Assembly: GCF_036965045.1 (NCBI RefSeq)
Contig: NZ_JBALOV010000032.1
Span: 62,001-126,000, forward strand
Origin: Ferdinandcohnia sp036965045
GTDB taxonomy: Bacteria > Bacillota > Bacilli > Bacillales > Bacillaceae_L
DNA length: 64,000 bases
Direction of reading: 5' to 3'
The notes below the pieces were generated by a model, which was not told the origin of the DNA, did not search any database, and saw only the letters and a program-made list of their open reading frames with translations. Of this stretch, positions 43,186-50,708 are shown piece by piece; within the stretch, counting starts at the first letter, position 1; each line of letters starts with the position of its first letter. A program made the translations under genes and the position numbers.

Positions 43186-43758
43186 ATGAAGAAAATACCT
43201 TTACGTCAATTTGTGGCAATTGCAATGTTGAGTACGATTTCGTACATCTTAATGTTTCTCAACTTTCCATTGCCAACATTCCCAAGCTTTTTGAATGTCG
43301 ACTTTAGCGATGTTCCTGCATTACTTGCAGCACTCATTTTTGGACCGATGGCCGGAATCTTAGTTGAATTATTCAAGAATATGATTGATTATTTCATCAC
43401 AGGCAGTGAAACGGGAGTTCCAGTCGGACATATCTCAAACTTTGTAGCGGGAATTATTTTCGTCCTAACAACCTACTACATTTTTAGACTATTAAAAACA
43501 AAATTAGGCTTAACACTTGGATTAATTGGCGGTACCGTTATGATGGCAATCATCATGAGTGTTCTTAACTACTATGTCTTCTTACCGGCATTCAACTTTT
43601 TCTTGAATATCCCGGCGATGTCAGCACCAGAAACACTCAAAATGGTGGTTTACGCAATCCTTCCATTTAACTTCCTTAAAGGATTGATTGTCACAATAAT
43701 CTTCTTGTTGTTATATACCCGTCTGCATCCATGGATTAATAAACAAGCTTCGATATAA
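43186..43758 (+). CDS. ribU: Riboflavin ECF transporter S-component RibU
   Basis: 190 residues, six spans; binds riboflavin at the membrane and couples to shared ECF ATPases. Typical N-terminus LRQFVAIAMLSTISYILMFLNFPLP and FLNVDFSDVPALLAALIFGPMAGILVELFKN. Equivalent to B. subtilis YpaA/FmnP. Preceded by an FMN riboswitch, which settles function and regulation. GGAGAGGAAAG before ATG. Confidence 0.96.
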   Translation: MKKIPLRQFVAIAMLSTISYILMFLNFPLPTFPSFLNVDFSDVPALLAALIFGPMAGILVELFKNMIDYFITGSETGVPVGHISNFVAGIIFVLTTYYIFRLLKTKLGLTLGLIGGTVMMAIIMSVLNYYVFLPAFNFFLNIPAMSAPETLKMVVYAILPFNFLKGLIVTIIFLLLYTRLHPWINKQASI

Positions 43759-43771
43759 ATCTAATGATAGG

Positions 43772-43800
43772 CAAGCACCCAGAAGCGGGTGCTTGTTTTT
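43772..43800 (+). terminator. Terminator after ribU
   Basis: CAAGCACCC/GGGTGCTTG perfect stem, TTTTT. Confidence 0.92.
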
Positions 43801-43903
43801 GTTATATGGGATATTTTGTTTAGTCGGCTGTTATACTCGTATTTCGCATTCAGCACCAGAAAATGGTAAAATAGTAGTGGTTATATAAAAGGGGGATGGG
43901 GCA

Positions 43904-44800
43904 ATGAAAAAGAAAATCGTCCTTGCCGGTGGTACTGGTTTTGTAGGTACTTATTTTTCAAAGAAATTTACTGACCTAGGCTATGAAGTAAAAGTGATTT
44001 CAAGAAATGAACCCAATATCACATGGGATGATAGAGAAAGTATTGTACAAGCTCTTGAGGACTCAGAAATGCTTATTAATCTTGCAGGGAAATCTGTAAA
44101 CTGTAGATACAATGAAAAAAATAAACAAGAAATTCTTAACTCACGAATAAAGACTACAAGTATTTTAGGAGATGCTCTCAATGAATGTAAACATCCACCG
44201 GACTTATGGATCAATTCAAGCACAGCAACCATTTACCGGCATGCGGAAGATAGACCAATGACAGAAGAAACAGGCGATATTGGCAATGGTTTTTCCGTAG
44301 ATGTTGCAAAAAAATGGGAGGAAACCTTTTTTTCTTATCAATATCAAAATATAAGACAGGTAGTCCTAAGAATCTCAATTGTCCTAGGAGCGGATGGGGG
44401 TGTGATGATCCCATATAAAAACCTAGTTCGGTTTGGCCTTGGTGGGATTCAGGGACCAGGCACTCAAAAATTTAGTTGGATTCACATAGAAGATTTGTTC
44501 AATATTATTCTTTTAATTCGAGATCACAACCACCTTACAGGAGTATTTAATTGCTCAACTCCTAATCCCATTACAAATCGTGAATTAATGAATAGTCTCC
44601 GAAAAGCTTACAAACGAAATGTTGGCTTGCCAGCACCGGCATGGCTCCTTGAACTTGGTGCGATTTTTATACGAACAGAAACTGAATTAATTTTAAAAAG
44701 TAGATGGGTAATCCCAGAACGCCTTGAAAAAGAAGGTTTTGTGTTTACATACCCGACAATTGATGAGGCTCTTACGCAAATAACTAATCAAGATTTTTGA
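43904..44800 (+). CDS. TIGR01777/SDR39U1-type NAD(P)-dependent epimerase-like protein
   Basis: 298 residues, extended SDR with GGTGFVGTYF (cofactor loop), NLAGKSVNCRY, INSSTATIYRHAEDRPMTE and a C-terminal DUF1731-like domain (VGLPAPAWLLELGAIFIRTETELILKSRWVIPERLEKEGFVF). Catalytic Tyr/Lys of classic epimerases are not in the standard YxxxK form. Similar to B. subtilis YfhF; substrate unknown. Confidence 0.85.
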   Translation: MKKKIVLAGGTGFVGTYFSKKFTDLGYEVKVISRNEPNITWDDRESIVQALEDSEMLINLAGKSVNCRYNEKNKQEILNSRIKTTSILGDALNECKHPPDLWINSSTATIYRHAEDRPMTEETGDIGNGFSVDVAKKWEETFFSYQYQNIRQVVLRISIVLGADGGVMIPYKNLVRFGLGGIQGPGTQKFSWIHIEDLFNIILLIRDHNHLTGVFNCSTPNPITNRELMNSLRKAYKRNVGLPAPAWLLELGAIFIRTETELILKSRWVIPERLEKEGFVFTYPTIDEALTQITNQDF

Positions 44801-44859
44801 AACTATTTTCCTATAAATCCGTAAACAATAGTGTTAGAACTAAAATTGGAGGGGATTTT

Positions 44860-45063
44860 ATGGAAAGTAAAGGCTGTGTTAAATGTGGAAGTACGAATGC
44901 TGGCACAAAGGATGTATCGATGACTGGCTCTGGGCTTACTAAAATGTTAGATATTCAAAACAATCGCTTTACGGTGGTGTTTTGTAAAAACTGTGGTTAC
45001 TCAGAATTCTATAACAAGAATTCTTCAACGGCATCAAATATTCTTGATCTATTCTTTGGATAA
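44860..45063 (+). CDS. Zinc-ribbon protein (67 aa)
   Basis: Two CxxC knuckles, CVKCGS and CKNCGY, about 33 residues apart, form a zinc ribbon. The rest contains KDVSMTGSGLTKMLDIQNNRFTVVFC. Such short proteins (PF09855-like) are predicted nucleic-acid or protein binders; function unknown. ATG 44860 with GGAGGGG upstream; the 21-residue upstream extension overlapping the previous gene is rejected. Confidence 0.82.
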   Translation: MESKGCVKCGSTNAGTKDVSMTGSGLTKMLDIQNNRFTVVFCKNCGYSEFYNKNSSTASNILDLFFG

Positions 45064-45087
45064 TTTGCAGAAGGGGATAACAAACAT

Positions 45088-45483
45088 ATGCTGCATAAGT
45101 TCTCGTTACAAACAAATAATCGTGACCAAATGATTGATGTAACAAATAAAGTTCAATCCGTTATTGATGAAAGTGGAGTGAGAGAGGGAGCTGTAATTAT
45201 CTATTGCCCGCATACAACGGCTGGGATAACGATTAATGAAAATGCAGATCCGGATGTAAAAACTGATATGATTCGTCGTTTTGATGAAATATATCCTTGG
45301 GATCATAAGCTTGACCGTCATCTGGAAGGAAACACAGCTGCGCATATGAAAGCAAGCACTGTCGGGGCTTCACAACATGTTATTATCACAGACGGACGTT
45401 TGCTTTTAGGTATGTGGCAGGGGATTTATTTTTGTGAGTTTGATGGTCCACGCACTCGAACCTTTTATGTAAAAATTGTGTAA
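45088..45483 (+). CDS. YjbQ/UPF0047 family protein
   Basis: 131 residues with the family signature YCPHTTAGITINENADPDVKTD, HLEGNTAAHMKAS and GRLLLGMWQGIYFCEFDGPR. Family members show weak secondary thiamine-phosphate synthase activity in E. coli tests; the physiological role is unclear. The three conserved His suggest a metal site. Follows the zinc-ribbon gene by 24 bases, probably cotranscribed. Confidence 0.88.
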   Translation: MLHKFSLQTNNRDQMIDVTNKVQSVIDESGVREGAVIIYCPHTTAGITINENADPDVKTDMIRRFDEIYPWDHKLDRHLEGNTAAHMKASTVGASQHVIITDGRLLLGMWQGIYFCEFDGPRTRTFYVKIV

Positions 45484-45484
45484 C

Positions 45485-45511
45485 TAGGCGAATCTATAAA
45501 AGATTCGCCTA
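45485..45511 (+). terminator. Hairpin after yjbQ-like gene
   Basis: TAGGCGAATCT/AGATTCGCCTA perfect 11-bp stem, 5-base loop; no continuous T tract, so termination may be weak. Confidence 0.6.
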
Positions 45512-45653
45512 TTCTCCGTTTTACATACAATTAGCGCCATTTGAAACACTCATTTGCAACATCCTTATAATATGTTAGCAGAAAATTTCTCTCAGTTTTG
45601 CTACTATAGTAGTAAGTATTTTATTATTAAAATTTTGTGGGAGGGGAAGTTGG

Positions 45654-46172
45654 ATGGATGAGCGTTATCCGATAGGAGAATTCCAGTTCGATGGAGCTTT
45701 GACAGAAGAAATAGTAGCGGATTGGATAAAAGAAATTGAGACTTTACCATCTTTAGTAAAGGATGCAGTGAAAGATCTAACAGATCAACAGCTTGATACA
45801 CCTTATCGTAATGGGGGATGGACACTTCGTCAGGTTGTTCACCATATTGCAGATGCGTCAATGAATTCATATATACGTTTTAAGTTAGCTGTTACGGAAA
45901 ACACTCCTGTTATTAAACCGTATGATGAATCAAAATGGGCTGAATTATCTGATTCTACTTTACCAGTAGATGCTTCATTAACGATCATTGATGGTGTCCA
46001 CCAACGCTGGGTTACGCTCTTACGAAACTTTTCCATGGATGATTTCCAACTTGCGTATATTCACCCAGAAGGTGGAGAAATGAAATTAGGTGTCTTTTTA
46101 GGATTCTGTGCTTGGCATGGCAACCACCATTTAGCACATATCACGACTTTAGTAAAAAATAAAAATTGGTAA
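45654..46172 (+). CDS. DinB-fold putative bacillithiol transferase (YfiT/BstA type)
   Basis: 172 residues. YPIGEFQFDG start and metal ligands His-His in LRQVVHHIADASMNSYIRFK and H-x3-H in CAWHGNHHLAHI match YfiT/BstA, which conjugates electrophiles to bacillithiol. GGGAGGGGAA before ATG; own terminator. Assignment of substrate follows the B. subtilis family and is not shown here. Confidence 0.88.
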   Translation: MDERYPIGEFQFDGALTEEIVADWIKEIETLPSLVKDAVKDLTDQQLDTPYRNGGWTLRQVVHHIADASMNSYIRFKLAVTENTPVIKPYDESKWAELSDSTLPVDASLTIIDGVHQRWVTLLRNFSMDDFQLAYIHPEGGEMKLGVFLGFCAWHGNHHLAHITTLVKNKNW

Positions 46173-46174
46173 AT

Positions 46175-46204
46175 TAAAAAGCAATGCATGCCGCATTGCT
46201 TTTT
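46175..46204. terminator. Bidirectional terminator
   Basis: AAAAAGCAATGC/GCATTGCTTTTT perfect 12-bp stem between convergent genes. Confidence 0.92.
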
Positions 46205-46721
46205 AATTCGTTTTTTTATTAAACATCCATTTGATCAATTCTTTTGCTTGTTCATGTGTGATATCACCTTCTGCAAGTGATTTTAAGATGGATCTCCATG
46301 AAGCAGTAACGATCATATAAATAGGAAGGGAGGATTCCGACATCAATTCGTTAAAAAAAGATTCCACCTTATCTTTATTTTTACCCGGAGATTCCTCACA
46401 AAGTAAACGACAAATATTTGCCTTCACTGCAAAATTCAATCCAATTATCAATGCAGCTTCCATTTTTTTAAATGTATCTTCAAATAAAGATACGGCGCCC
46501 TCCATTCTGTCTAAAATCCTTTGTTCCATTTCTGCTCGAATGATTTCATAAAGTTTTGATTTTGACCCAAAGTGGTGATAAATAGCACCAGTTGTCACAT
46601 TCGCTTTTTCAGCAACCTCTGTAATATTAACCACTTTGTATCCCTTGCTACTAAATTCCTCTAAAGCCACCTTAAGTATTAAATCTTTATTAGTTCCTGG
46701 TATCGGTATCCACTCTTTCAT
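46203..46721 (-). CDS. TetR-family transcriptional regulator
   Basis: 172 residues from ATG 46721. N-terminal helix-turn-helix NITEVAEKANVTTGAIYHHFGSKSKLYEII is canonical; the ligand domain is not recognisable. No clear ribosome site precedes this ATG, nor the TTG at 46745, so the start is uncertain. Divergent from a VOC-family gene across two 19-bp dyads that begin 28 bases upstream, consistent with autoregulation. Confidence 0.88.
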   Translation of the reverse strand: MKEWIPIPGTNKDLILKVALEEFSSKGYKVVNITEVAEKANVTTGAIYHHFGSKSKLYEIIRAEMEQRILDRMEGAVSLFEDTFKKMEAALIIGLNFAVKANICRLLCEESPGKNKDKVESFFNELMSESSLPIYMIVTASWRSILKSLAEGDITHEQAKELIKWMFNKKTN

Positions 46722-46748
46722 AACATGATGATAACATATTGACAAAGA

Positions 46749-46787
46749 AACGTAAATGAATTACGTTATACATAAGTCATTTATGTA
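46749..46787. promoter_or_regulatory. Tandem 19-bp palindromic operators (TetR target)
   Basis: AACGTAA-atgaa-TTACGTT (46749-46767) and TACATAA-gtcat-TTATGTA (46769-46787): two perfect 7-5-7 inverted repeats with centres exactly 20 bases apart, between divergent tetR and VOC genes. Confidence 0.7.
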
Positions 46788-46823
46788 ATACATAATTAAT
46801 TAATCTAATTGAGGAGGAGAGAC

Positions 46824-47165
46824 ATGAAATTACTTTTTTTGTACCACCCTGTGAAAAACCTTAAAGAATCTCTTGCATTTTATCGTGAAAAATTAGGGTT
46901 CGAAGAAGCATGGAGGGAAGGAGAACATACGGCTGCGATTCATTTACCAAACACAGATATTCGTCTTATGATTGAGGATGAAGACGAAGGACTTTCTGCA
47001 GGTGGTGTCTTTTTGATCGATAGTGTAGACGAATTTTACAATCAGAACAAAGATCACCTTCATTTTGTTAGACAACCTCACGACATTCCACCTGGACGTT
47101 ATGCTATCTATTTAGACAATTCCGAAAACCCCATTCGTATCCTAGATTTTACAAAAGAACAATAA
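46824..47165 (+). CDS. VOC-family (glyoxalase/bleomycin-resistance fold) protein
   Basis: 113 residues. Vicinal-oxygen-chelate pattern: FLYHPVKNLKESLAFYREKLGFEEAWREGEHTAAIHL, then a second half ending YAIYLDNSENPIRILDFT. One candidate metal His at the start. Likely binds or modifies a small toxic compound; probable target of the divergent TetR regulator. ATG 46824 with GGAGGAGA; own terminator. Confidence 0.82.
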   Translation: MKLLFLYHPVKNLKESLAFYREKLGFEEAWREGEHTAAIHLPNTDIRLMIEDEDEGLSAGGVFLIDSVDEFYNQNKDHLHFVRQPHDIPPGRYAIYLDNSENPIRILDFTKEQ

Positions 47166-47173
47166 TGATTTAT

Positions 47174-47204
47174 ACAGACAGTGTTAAGTCCTGTCTGTTT
47201 TTTA
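47174..47204 (+). terminator. Terminator after VOC gene
   Basis: ACAGACAG/CTGTCTGT perfect stem, 9-base loop, TTTTTT. Confidence 0.88.
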
Positions 47205-47275
47205 TTTGTAAAAAAGAGGAATCCGAGATTTAGTTAGAGAATACATATGGATAAAATAATCGAGGAGGGATTCAT

Positions 47276-47671
47276 TTGATTTATGAAATGACCTTTCAAT
47301 TTCGGGTTAGTGATATTTCTATTGGGCAAAAATGGTATGAAACGCTCCTACAGAAATACCCTGATTTTATTCCTCATGATGGCTTTGCTGAGTGGGAGCT
47401 TCTACCTGGATGCTGGTTGCAGATTGCAGAAGGTGATCCTTCAGTTGGTTCCGGACCAATAAGATTTGGTGTAGACAATCTTGAAAAAGAACGTGATAGG
47501 CTGATACAAGATTTAAAAATAGAACCATTCGAAATTTATTCAAGGGAAGAGGTCCCGGTAAAATGGGCCACATTTTCAGACCCGTGGGGAAATAGAGTTG
47601 GACTATTTGAATACCACAATGAATCTGAGAAGGATGAACGAAAGAAAACAATTTTAGGCTTGTCTAAATAA
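47276..47671 (+). CDS. VOC-family protein 2
   Basis: 131 residues; single VOC module: FQFRVSDISIGQKWYETLLQKYPDF, WLQIAEGDPSVGSGPIRFGVDNL and ATFSDPWGNRVGLFEYH, with the terminal Glu metal-ligand position preserved (GLFEY). TTG start after GAGGAGGG. Only 14 bases before the YbaK-type gene, so cotranscribed; no functional link evident. Confidence 0.8.
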   Translation: MIYEMTFQFRVSDISIGQKWYETLLQKYPDFIPHDGFAEWELLPGCWLQIAEGDPSVGSGPIRFGVDNLEKERDRLIQDLKIEPFEIYSREEVPVKWATFSDPWGNRVGLFEYHNESEKDERKKTILGLSK

Positions 47672-47685
47672 AAGGGGGCTTTCCA

Positions 47686-48165
47686 ATGGCAAAAGGAAAG
47701 ACAAATGCCATGAGGATTTTAGATTCTAGAAAAATTGAATACAAGATTCATACATATGAGAGTAATGACGGAAAAATTGATGGGGTATCAGTTGCCCAAA
47801 AGGTAGGGCTGGATTCTAAAAAGGTTTATAAAACATTAGTAACCCATGGAAACAGCAATGACATCTTTGTGTTTGTCATTCCAGTCGAAGAAGAGCTCGA
47901 TCTTAAAAAGGCCGCTAAAGTAGCTAAAGTCAAAAAAGTCGAAATGGTACACGTAAAGGATATTCAAAAACATACTGGATATATAAGAGGTGGCTGTTCA
48001 CCTATTGGTATGAAAAAAGCATATCCGACATTTATTGATGAGCATGCTGTGAGTCTAGACAGCATCATTGTTAGCGCTGGAAAAATTGGTATGCAGGTCG
48101 AGCTAAAAGTTGATGATTTAACATTTGCAACAAACGGAGAAATAGTAGACATCACGAAAGAATAA
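47686..48165 (+). CDS. ybaK: Cys-tRNA(Pro)/(Cys) deacylase, YbaK/EbsC type
   Basis: 159 residues. Trans-editing enzyme hydrolysing mischarged Cys-tRNA(Pro). Motifs KTNAMRILDSRKIEYKIHTYE, KVYKTLVTHG, AAKVAKVKKVEMV and GYIRGGCSPIGMKK with catalytic Lys regions preserved. AAGGGGG before ATG. Confidence 0.9.
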   Translation: MAKGKTNAMRILDSRKIEYKIHTYESNDGKIDGVSVAQKVGLDSKKVYKTLVTHGNSNDIFVFVIPVEEELDLKKAAKVAKVKKVEMVHVKDIQKHTGYIRGGCSPIGMKKAYPTFIDEHAVSLDSIIVSAGKIGMQVELKVDDLTFATNGEIVDITKE

Positions 48166-48193
48166 TGTACAACAGCAATCAGTCATGAATGGG

Positions 48194-48222
48194 TTGTTAG
48201 AACTCATCATTTATGATAAAAT
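48194..48222 (+). promoter_or_regulatory. Promoter of the riboswitch-controlled unit
   Basis: TTGTTA (48194-48199), 17-base spacer, TAAAAT (48217-48222); predicted start about 12 bases before the aptamer. Confidence 0.6.
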
Positions 48223-48241
48223 AGATATAATAATTAGATAC

Positions 48242-48337
48242 TCTAAGGGGAGTAGCTTTAACAGCAAAGTCGTCAATACAGAGATACAATCTCTCGGCTT
48301 TGTTGGCAACTATACCGTTGTTAGCAAGACCTTACCA
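48242..48337 (+). ncRNA. Manganese (yybP-ykoY) riboswitch
   Basis: Conserved elements in order: CTAAGGGGAGTAGC, AAAGTCGTCAATACAG, CTCTCGGCTTTGTTGGCAAC and TTAGCAAGACCTTACC, very close to the B. subtilis ykoY leader. The 3' strand of P1 is also the 5' arm of the following terminator, so ligand binding should prevent termination and switch the gene on, as in known Mn2+ sensors. A second terminator follows at 48370. Confidence 0.9.
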
Positions 48338-48360
48338 AAAACATGGTATAGGTCTTTTTT
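48326..48360 (+). terminator. Riboswitch expression-platform terminator 1
   Basis: AAGACCTTACC with GGTATAGGTCTT (one bulge), followed by TTTT; overlaps the aptamer 3' end. Confidence 0.85.
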
Positions 48361-48369
48361 GATTTTTTA

Positions 48370-48399
48370 GACCTATATCAATCGTGATATAGGTCTTTT
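48370..48399 (+). terminator. Riboswitch expression-platform terminator 2
   Basis: Perfect GACCTATATC/GATATAGGTC stem with 6-base loop and TTTT, 66 bases before the next ATG. It shares the GACCTA...TAGGTC sequence with terminator 1. Confidence 0.85.
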
Positions 48400-48464
48400 C
48401 TATATTGCCTAGTTTTAATGCCAAGTCCAAGTGCTCACTTATCTAGTAGGAAGGGGAGTTTTTC

Positions 48465-48911
48465 ATGAATATTTTTACGACAAAGAATTTGCCAGTATTT
48501 ATCACAAAGGAACTTGAACAGCTACATAAAAAAATTGCTCCAATAATGATGAAAACATCTAAATACATGTTTTGGTCGTTTCCAATGATCACGATTTCAC
48601 TCATTAACTTAGTTTTCTTGTTGTTTTTTATTCCATTTACACAAGAAGCTATTCCTTCACTTCTTATTTATGCCATCATTGGTGCAATTGGATTCGCTTT
48701 ATCAAAAGAAGCAAGGTTTAAGAAGAAAGAAATAGAAACCATTTCATCCGAATATATTATTGAAAGGATAAAAAAGAGTGATGTGGTCACATCAGGACGT
48801 CAGCAAGATTATATTTCACGTCTTCAAAACCAACCAAAACTTGCACTACACTTTTTTATTGAATTTTTAAATGAGGAAAAACAGAGAGAAAAGCGAAATC
48901 TTTATTCCTAA
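48465..48911 (+). CDS. DUF5392 (YwnF-like) membrane protein under Mn riboswitch
   Basis: 148 residues. Hydrophilic start (1-40), two adjacent membrane spans (about 44-63, FWSFPMITISLINLVFLLFF, and 69-87, IPSLLIYAIIGAIGFALS), then a charged helical cytoplasmic tail. I relate it to DUF5392/YwnF from its pattern. No function is known. It is the first gene after a Mn2+ riboswitch with two terminators, which predicts induction by manganese. AAGGGGAG before ATG. Confidence 0.82.
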   Translation: MNIFTTKNLPVFITKELEQLHKKIAPIMMKTSKYMFWSFPMITISLINLVFLLFFIPFTQEAIPSLLIYAIIGAIGFALSKEARFKKKEIETISSEYIIERIKKSDVVTSGRQQDYISRLQNQPKLALHFFIEFLNEEKQREKRNLYS

Positions 48912-48926
48912 AGGAGTTTTAACACA

Positions 48927-49085
48927 ATGAAGCACTCAAATTACGAAGTAACGCTAGAGGACAAAGAACATGCAAAAAAAGAAAAGCCTAAAAAAACGAT
49001 TCATCAAATCCTTAGGAAACTACAAAGCCAAGGAGTAAATGCAACCCTTTGTAAAAAAAGAAGTAAGCTTTCTTTAGGATTGTAA
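48927..49085 (+). CDS. Small basic protein (52 aa) cotranscribed with DUF5392 gene
   Basis: ATG with AAGGAG 10 bases upstream, 15 bases after the DUF5392 stop, and a terminator immediately following. Sequence begins MKHSNYEVTLEDKEHAKKEK and is Lys-rich with a predicted helix (KTIHQILRKLQSQGVNATLCKK). Not recognised. Its place in the unit makes it a second member of the presumed Mn2+-responsive operon. Confidence 0.65.
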   Translation: MKHSNYEVTLEDKEHAKKEKPKKTIHQILRKLQSQGVNATLCKKRSKLSLGL

Positions 49086-49091
49086 ATGGAA

Positions 49092-49121
49092 AACCTGACC
49101 CATACGTGAGTCAGGTTTTTT
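49092..49121. terminator. Bidirectional terminator
   Basis: AACCTGAC/GTCAGGTT perfect stem, 10-base loop, TTTTTT on the plus strand. Confidence 0.88.
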
Positions 49122-49566
49122 CCTTGCTTACATAAGAATAGACAATGAGCATGAGAGACAGGTAGATTGTATATCCATAGAGTGAATACATATGCATCCA
49201 CGAGGAGTTATGAACAAACCAGCCAAACCCTTCAGACAGTTTTTCACCAACCGTCATGATGGATGAGAGAACTAGTATAGCACTTATCTTTCCCACTATA
49301 GTAAATTTTTTACAGATTAAAAGAAAGGCAACAAGTATGAGTGGCAATCCAACAAGGGTAAAGCCTATATGAATAGAAAAAATATCAGGAAAAGGACGCA
49401 TCGGAAAAAAGTAAAAATCTTTTCCAACATAATAAAGATCCAGATATGTACCGATTAAGGTTCCAAGTAATATGGTAACGAGTAGTCCTCTATTAGTCCA
49501 AAATGGAAATGGCCTTTTTGGCAATGGCTGCGAGTTCGAATTTTTCAAGGGTTTTACAATATTCAT
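49111..49566 (-). CDS. Four-span membrane protein, CBO0543-like
   Basis: About 151 residues with four hydrophobic segments and a conserved C-terminal pattern GEKLSEGFGWFVHNSSWMHMYSLYGYTIYLSLM that recalls the CBO0543 family. Function unknown. ATG 49566 with GGAGAGA upstream; this start lies 74 bases inside the end of the YppC gene, so the two are coupled. Confidence 0.7.
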   Translation of the reverse strand: MNIVKPLKNSNSQPLPKRPFPFWTNRGLLVTILLGTLIGTYLDLYYVGKDFYFFPMRPFPDIFSIHIGFTLVGLPLILVAFLLICKKFTIVGKISAILVLSSIMTVGEKLSEGFGWFVHNSSWMHMYSLYGYTIYLSLMLIVYSYVSKEKT

Positions 49567-50635
49567 TAAGAATCTCTCCATCCACTTTTTCTTTATCGTC
49601 TGTCAGATAGTAAATCACTTCCCAATCCTTGTACCAATCCCCAATCTCAGAAGGCGTATGTTTTCTATTTTTCCAAGCCATCTCTAATCGAGGACTGTAT
49701 ATTCTTGGAGAACCTTGTGTGAGTTCACAGGATTTTACACGTGATTTTAATAAGAAGCCGGGTAGTCCTTCATCTACATTATTAAAAATATGCGGCCAGT
49801 AATCCTTTCTTGAACCTGAATGTTGGACATTCCTCGCCCAGTTTTCTATTTTTTTAAGTCGTTTATGATCGGCAAATAAGACGGTATATAAACGTTTACC
49901 TAACAAGATGCGTTCACGGACACTTTTAAATTGATGGAGGGTTTGACCGATAAAGTGAATTTTCCCGTTTTTTTCATAAGGAAATAAAATATGATTTAAA
50001 TCAAATAAATCCTGAAGCTTGAATCCCAATGTATCAAAGACTTCTTTTTTATAATGAGGATTTAATATCACTCGATCCTCTAGGTAGCTTTGCTCATTAA
50101 TAATTTGGGCAACGGTGAGTGTATACGAATTTTGCCTCATCCAGAACTCATTCCAAATGGATTCCATAAAAATAGAAACATGAAAATGAGGGAGGAGGTA
50201 AAATAAATTTTGCTGATATAGTTTACTTGCCTCATAGAGTAGAAATTGTGGAAAAGCATCCTGGAAAATTAACCAATTTCCACGTTCCAAAAATGAAAAA
50301 TAGGATTCTGCTTCCTTCCTAGTTAAAAGCCTTGAAAGCTGTCCACCATTTAAGTCTGTCATAGTCCAGCCACCATTGCGGGACACCATATGGCCAAGGA
50401 ATGCCCAATGAATTTCGGGATGGGCCACATAGAAATCCAGATAAGCCTTTGTCCTTGTTACGTTATTTAGATTAAGGCTATTTGTCATCCCTTTAATTTG
50501 CTGAATCAAGACACGTTCCTCCAAAGTAAGTGGGTGCAAAAATACTGGTCTTTTTTGGCGTTTCTTTAGATCTTTTTTGATTCGTATTAGAGATTCAGAG
50601 AGTGGGAGTTTCTTCTTTTTGAAAAATTTGCACAT
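49493..50635 (-). CDS. DUF2515-family protein (YppC-like)
   Basis: 380 residues, no obvious membrane span; rich in Trp, Tyr and Phe (LTLEERVLIQQIKGMTNSLNLNNVTRTKAYLDFYVAHPEIHWAFLGHMVSRNGGWTMTDL). In B. subtilis, yppC similarly neighbours the squalene-hopene cyclase gene; role unknown. ATG 50635 with GAGGAGG upstream; the 47-residue extension into the sqhC leader is rejected. Divergent from sqhC. Confidence 0.82.
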   Translation of the reverse strand: MCKFFKKKKLPLSESLIRIKKDLKKRQKRPVFLHPLTLEERVLIQQIKGMTNSLNLNNVTRTKAYLDFYVAHPEIHWAFLGHMVSRNGGWTMTDLNGGQLSRLLTRKEAESYFSFLERGNWLIFQDAFPQFLLYEASKLYQQNLFYLLPHFHVSIFMESIWNEFWMRQNSYTLTVAQIINEQSYLEDRVILNPHYKKEVFDTLGFKLQDLFDLNHILFPYEKNGKIHFIGQTLHQFKSVRERILLGKRLYTVLFADHKRLKKIENWARNVQHSGSRKDYWPHIFNNVDEGLPGFLLKSRVKSCELTQGSPRIYSPRLEMAWKNRKHTPSEIGDWYKDWEVIYYLTDDKEKVDGEILNEYCKTLEKFELAAIAKKAISILD

Positions 50636-50708
50636 TAATGATGACCTCCTCAATGAATGCTCTTGACTTACGGTGAATATGTATGGAATAGATGAAGGGA
50701 GGTTACAT

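Noticed and set aside
48185..48370. 61-codon open frame
   Set aside because: It lies entirely within the manganese riboswitch and its first terminator; the RNA structure explains the sequence and there is no ribosome site.
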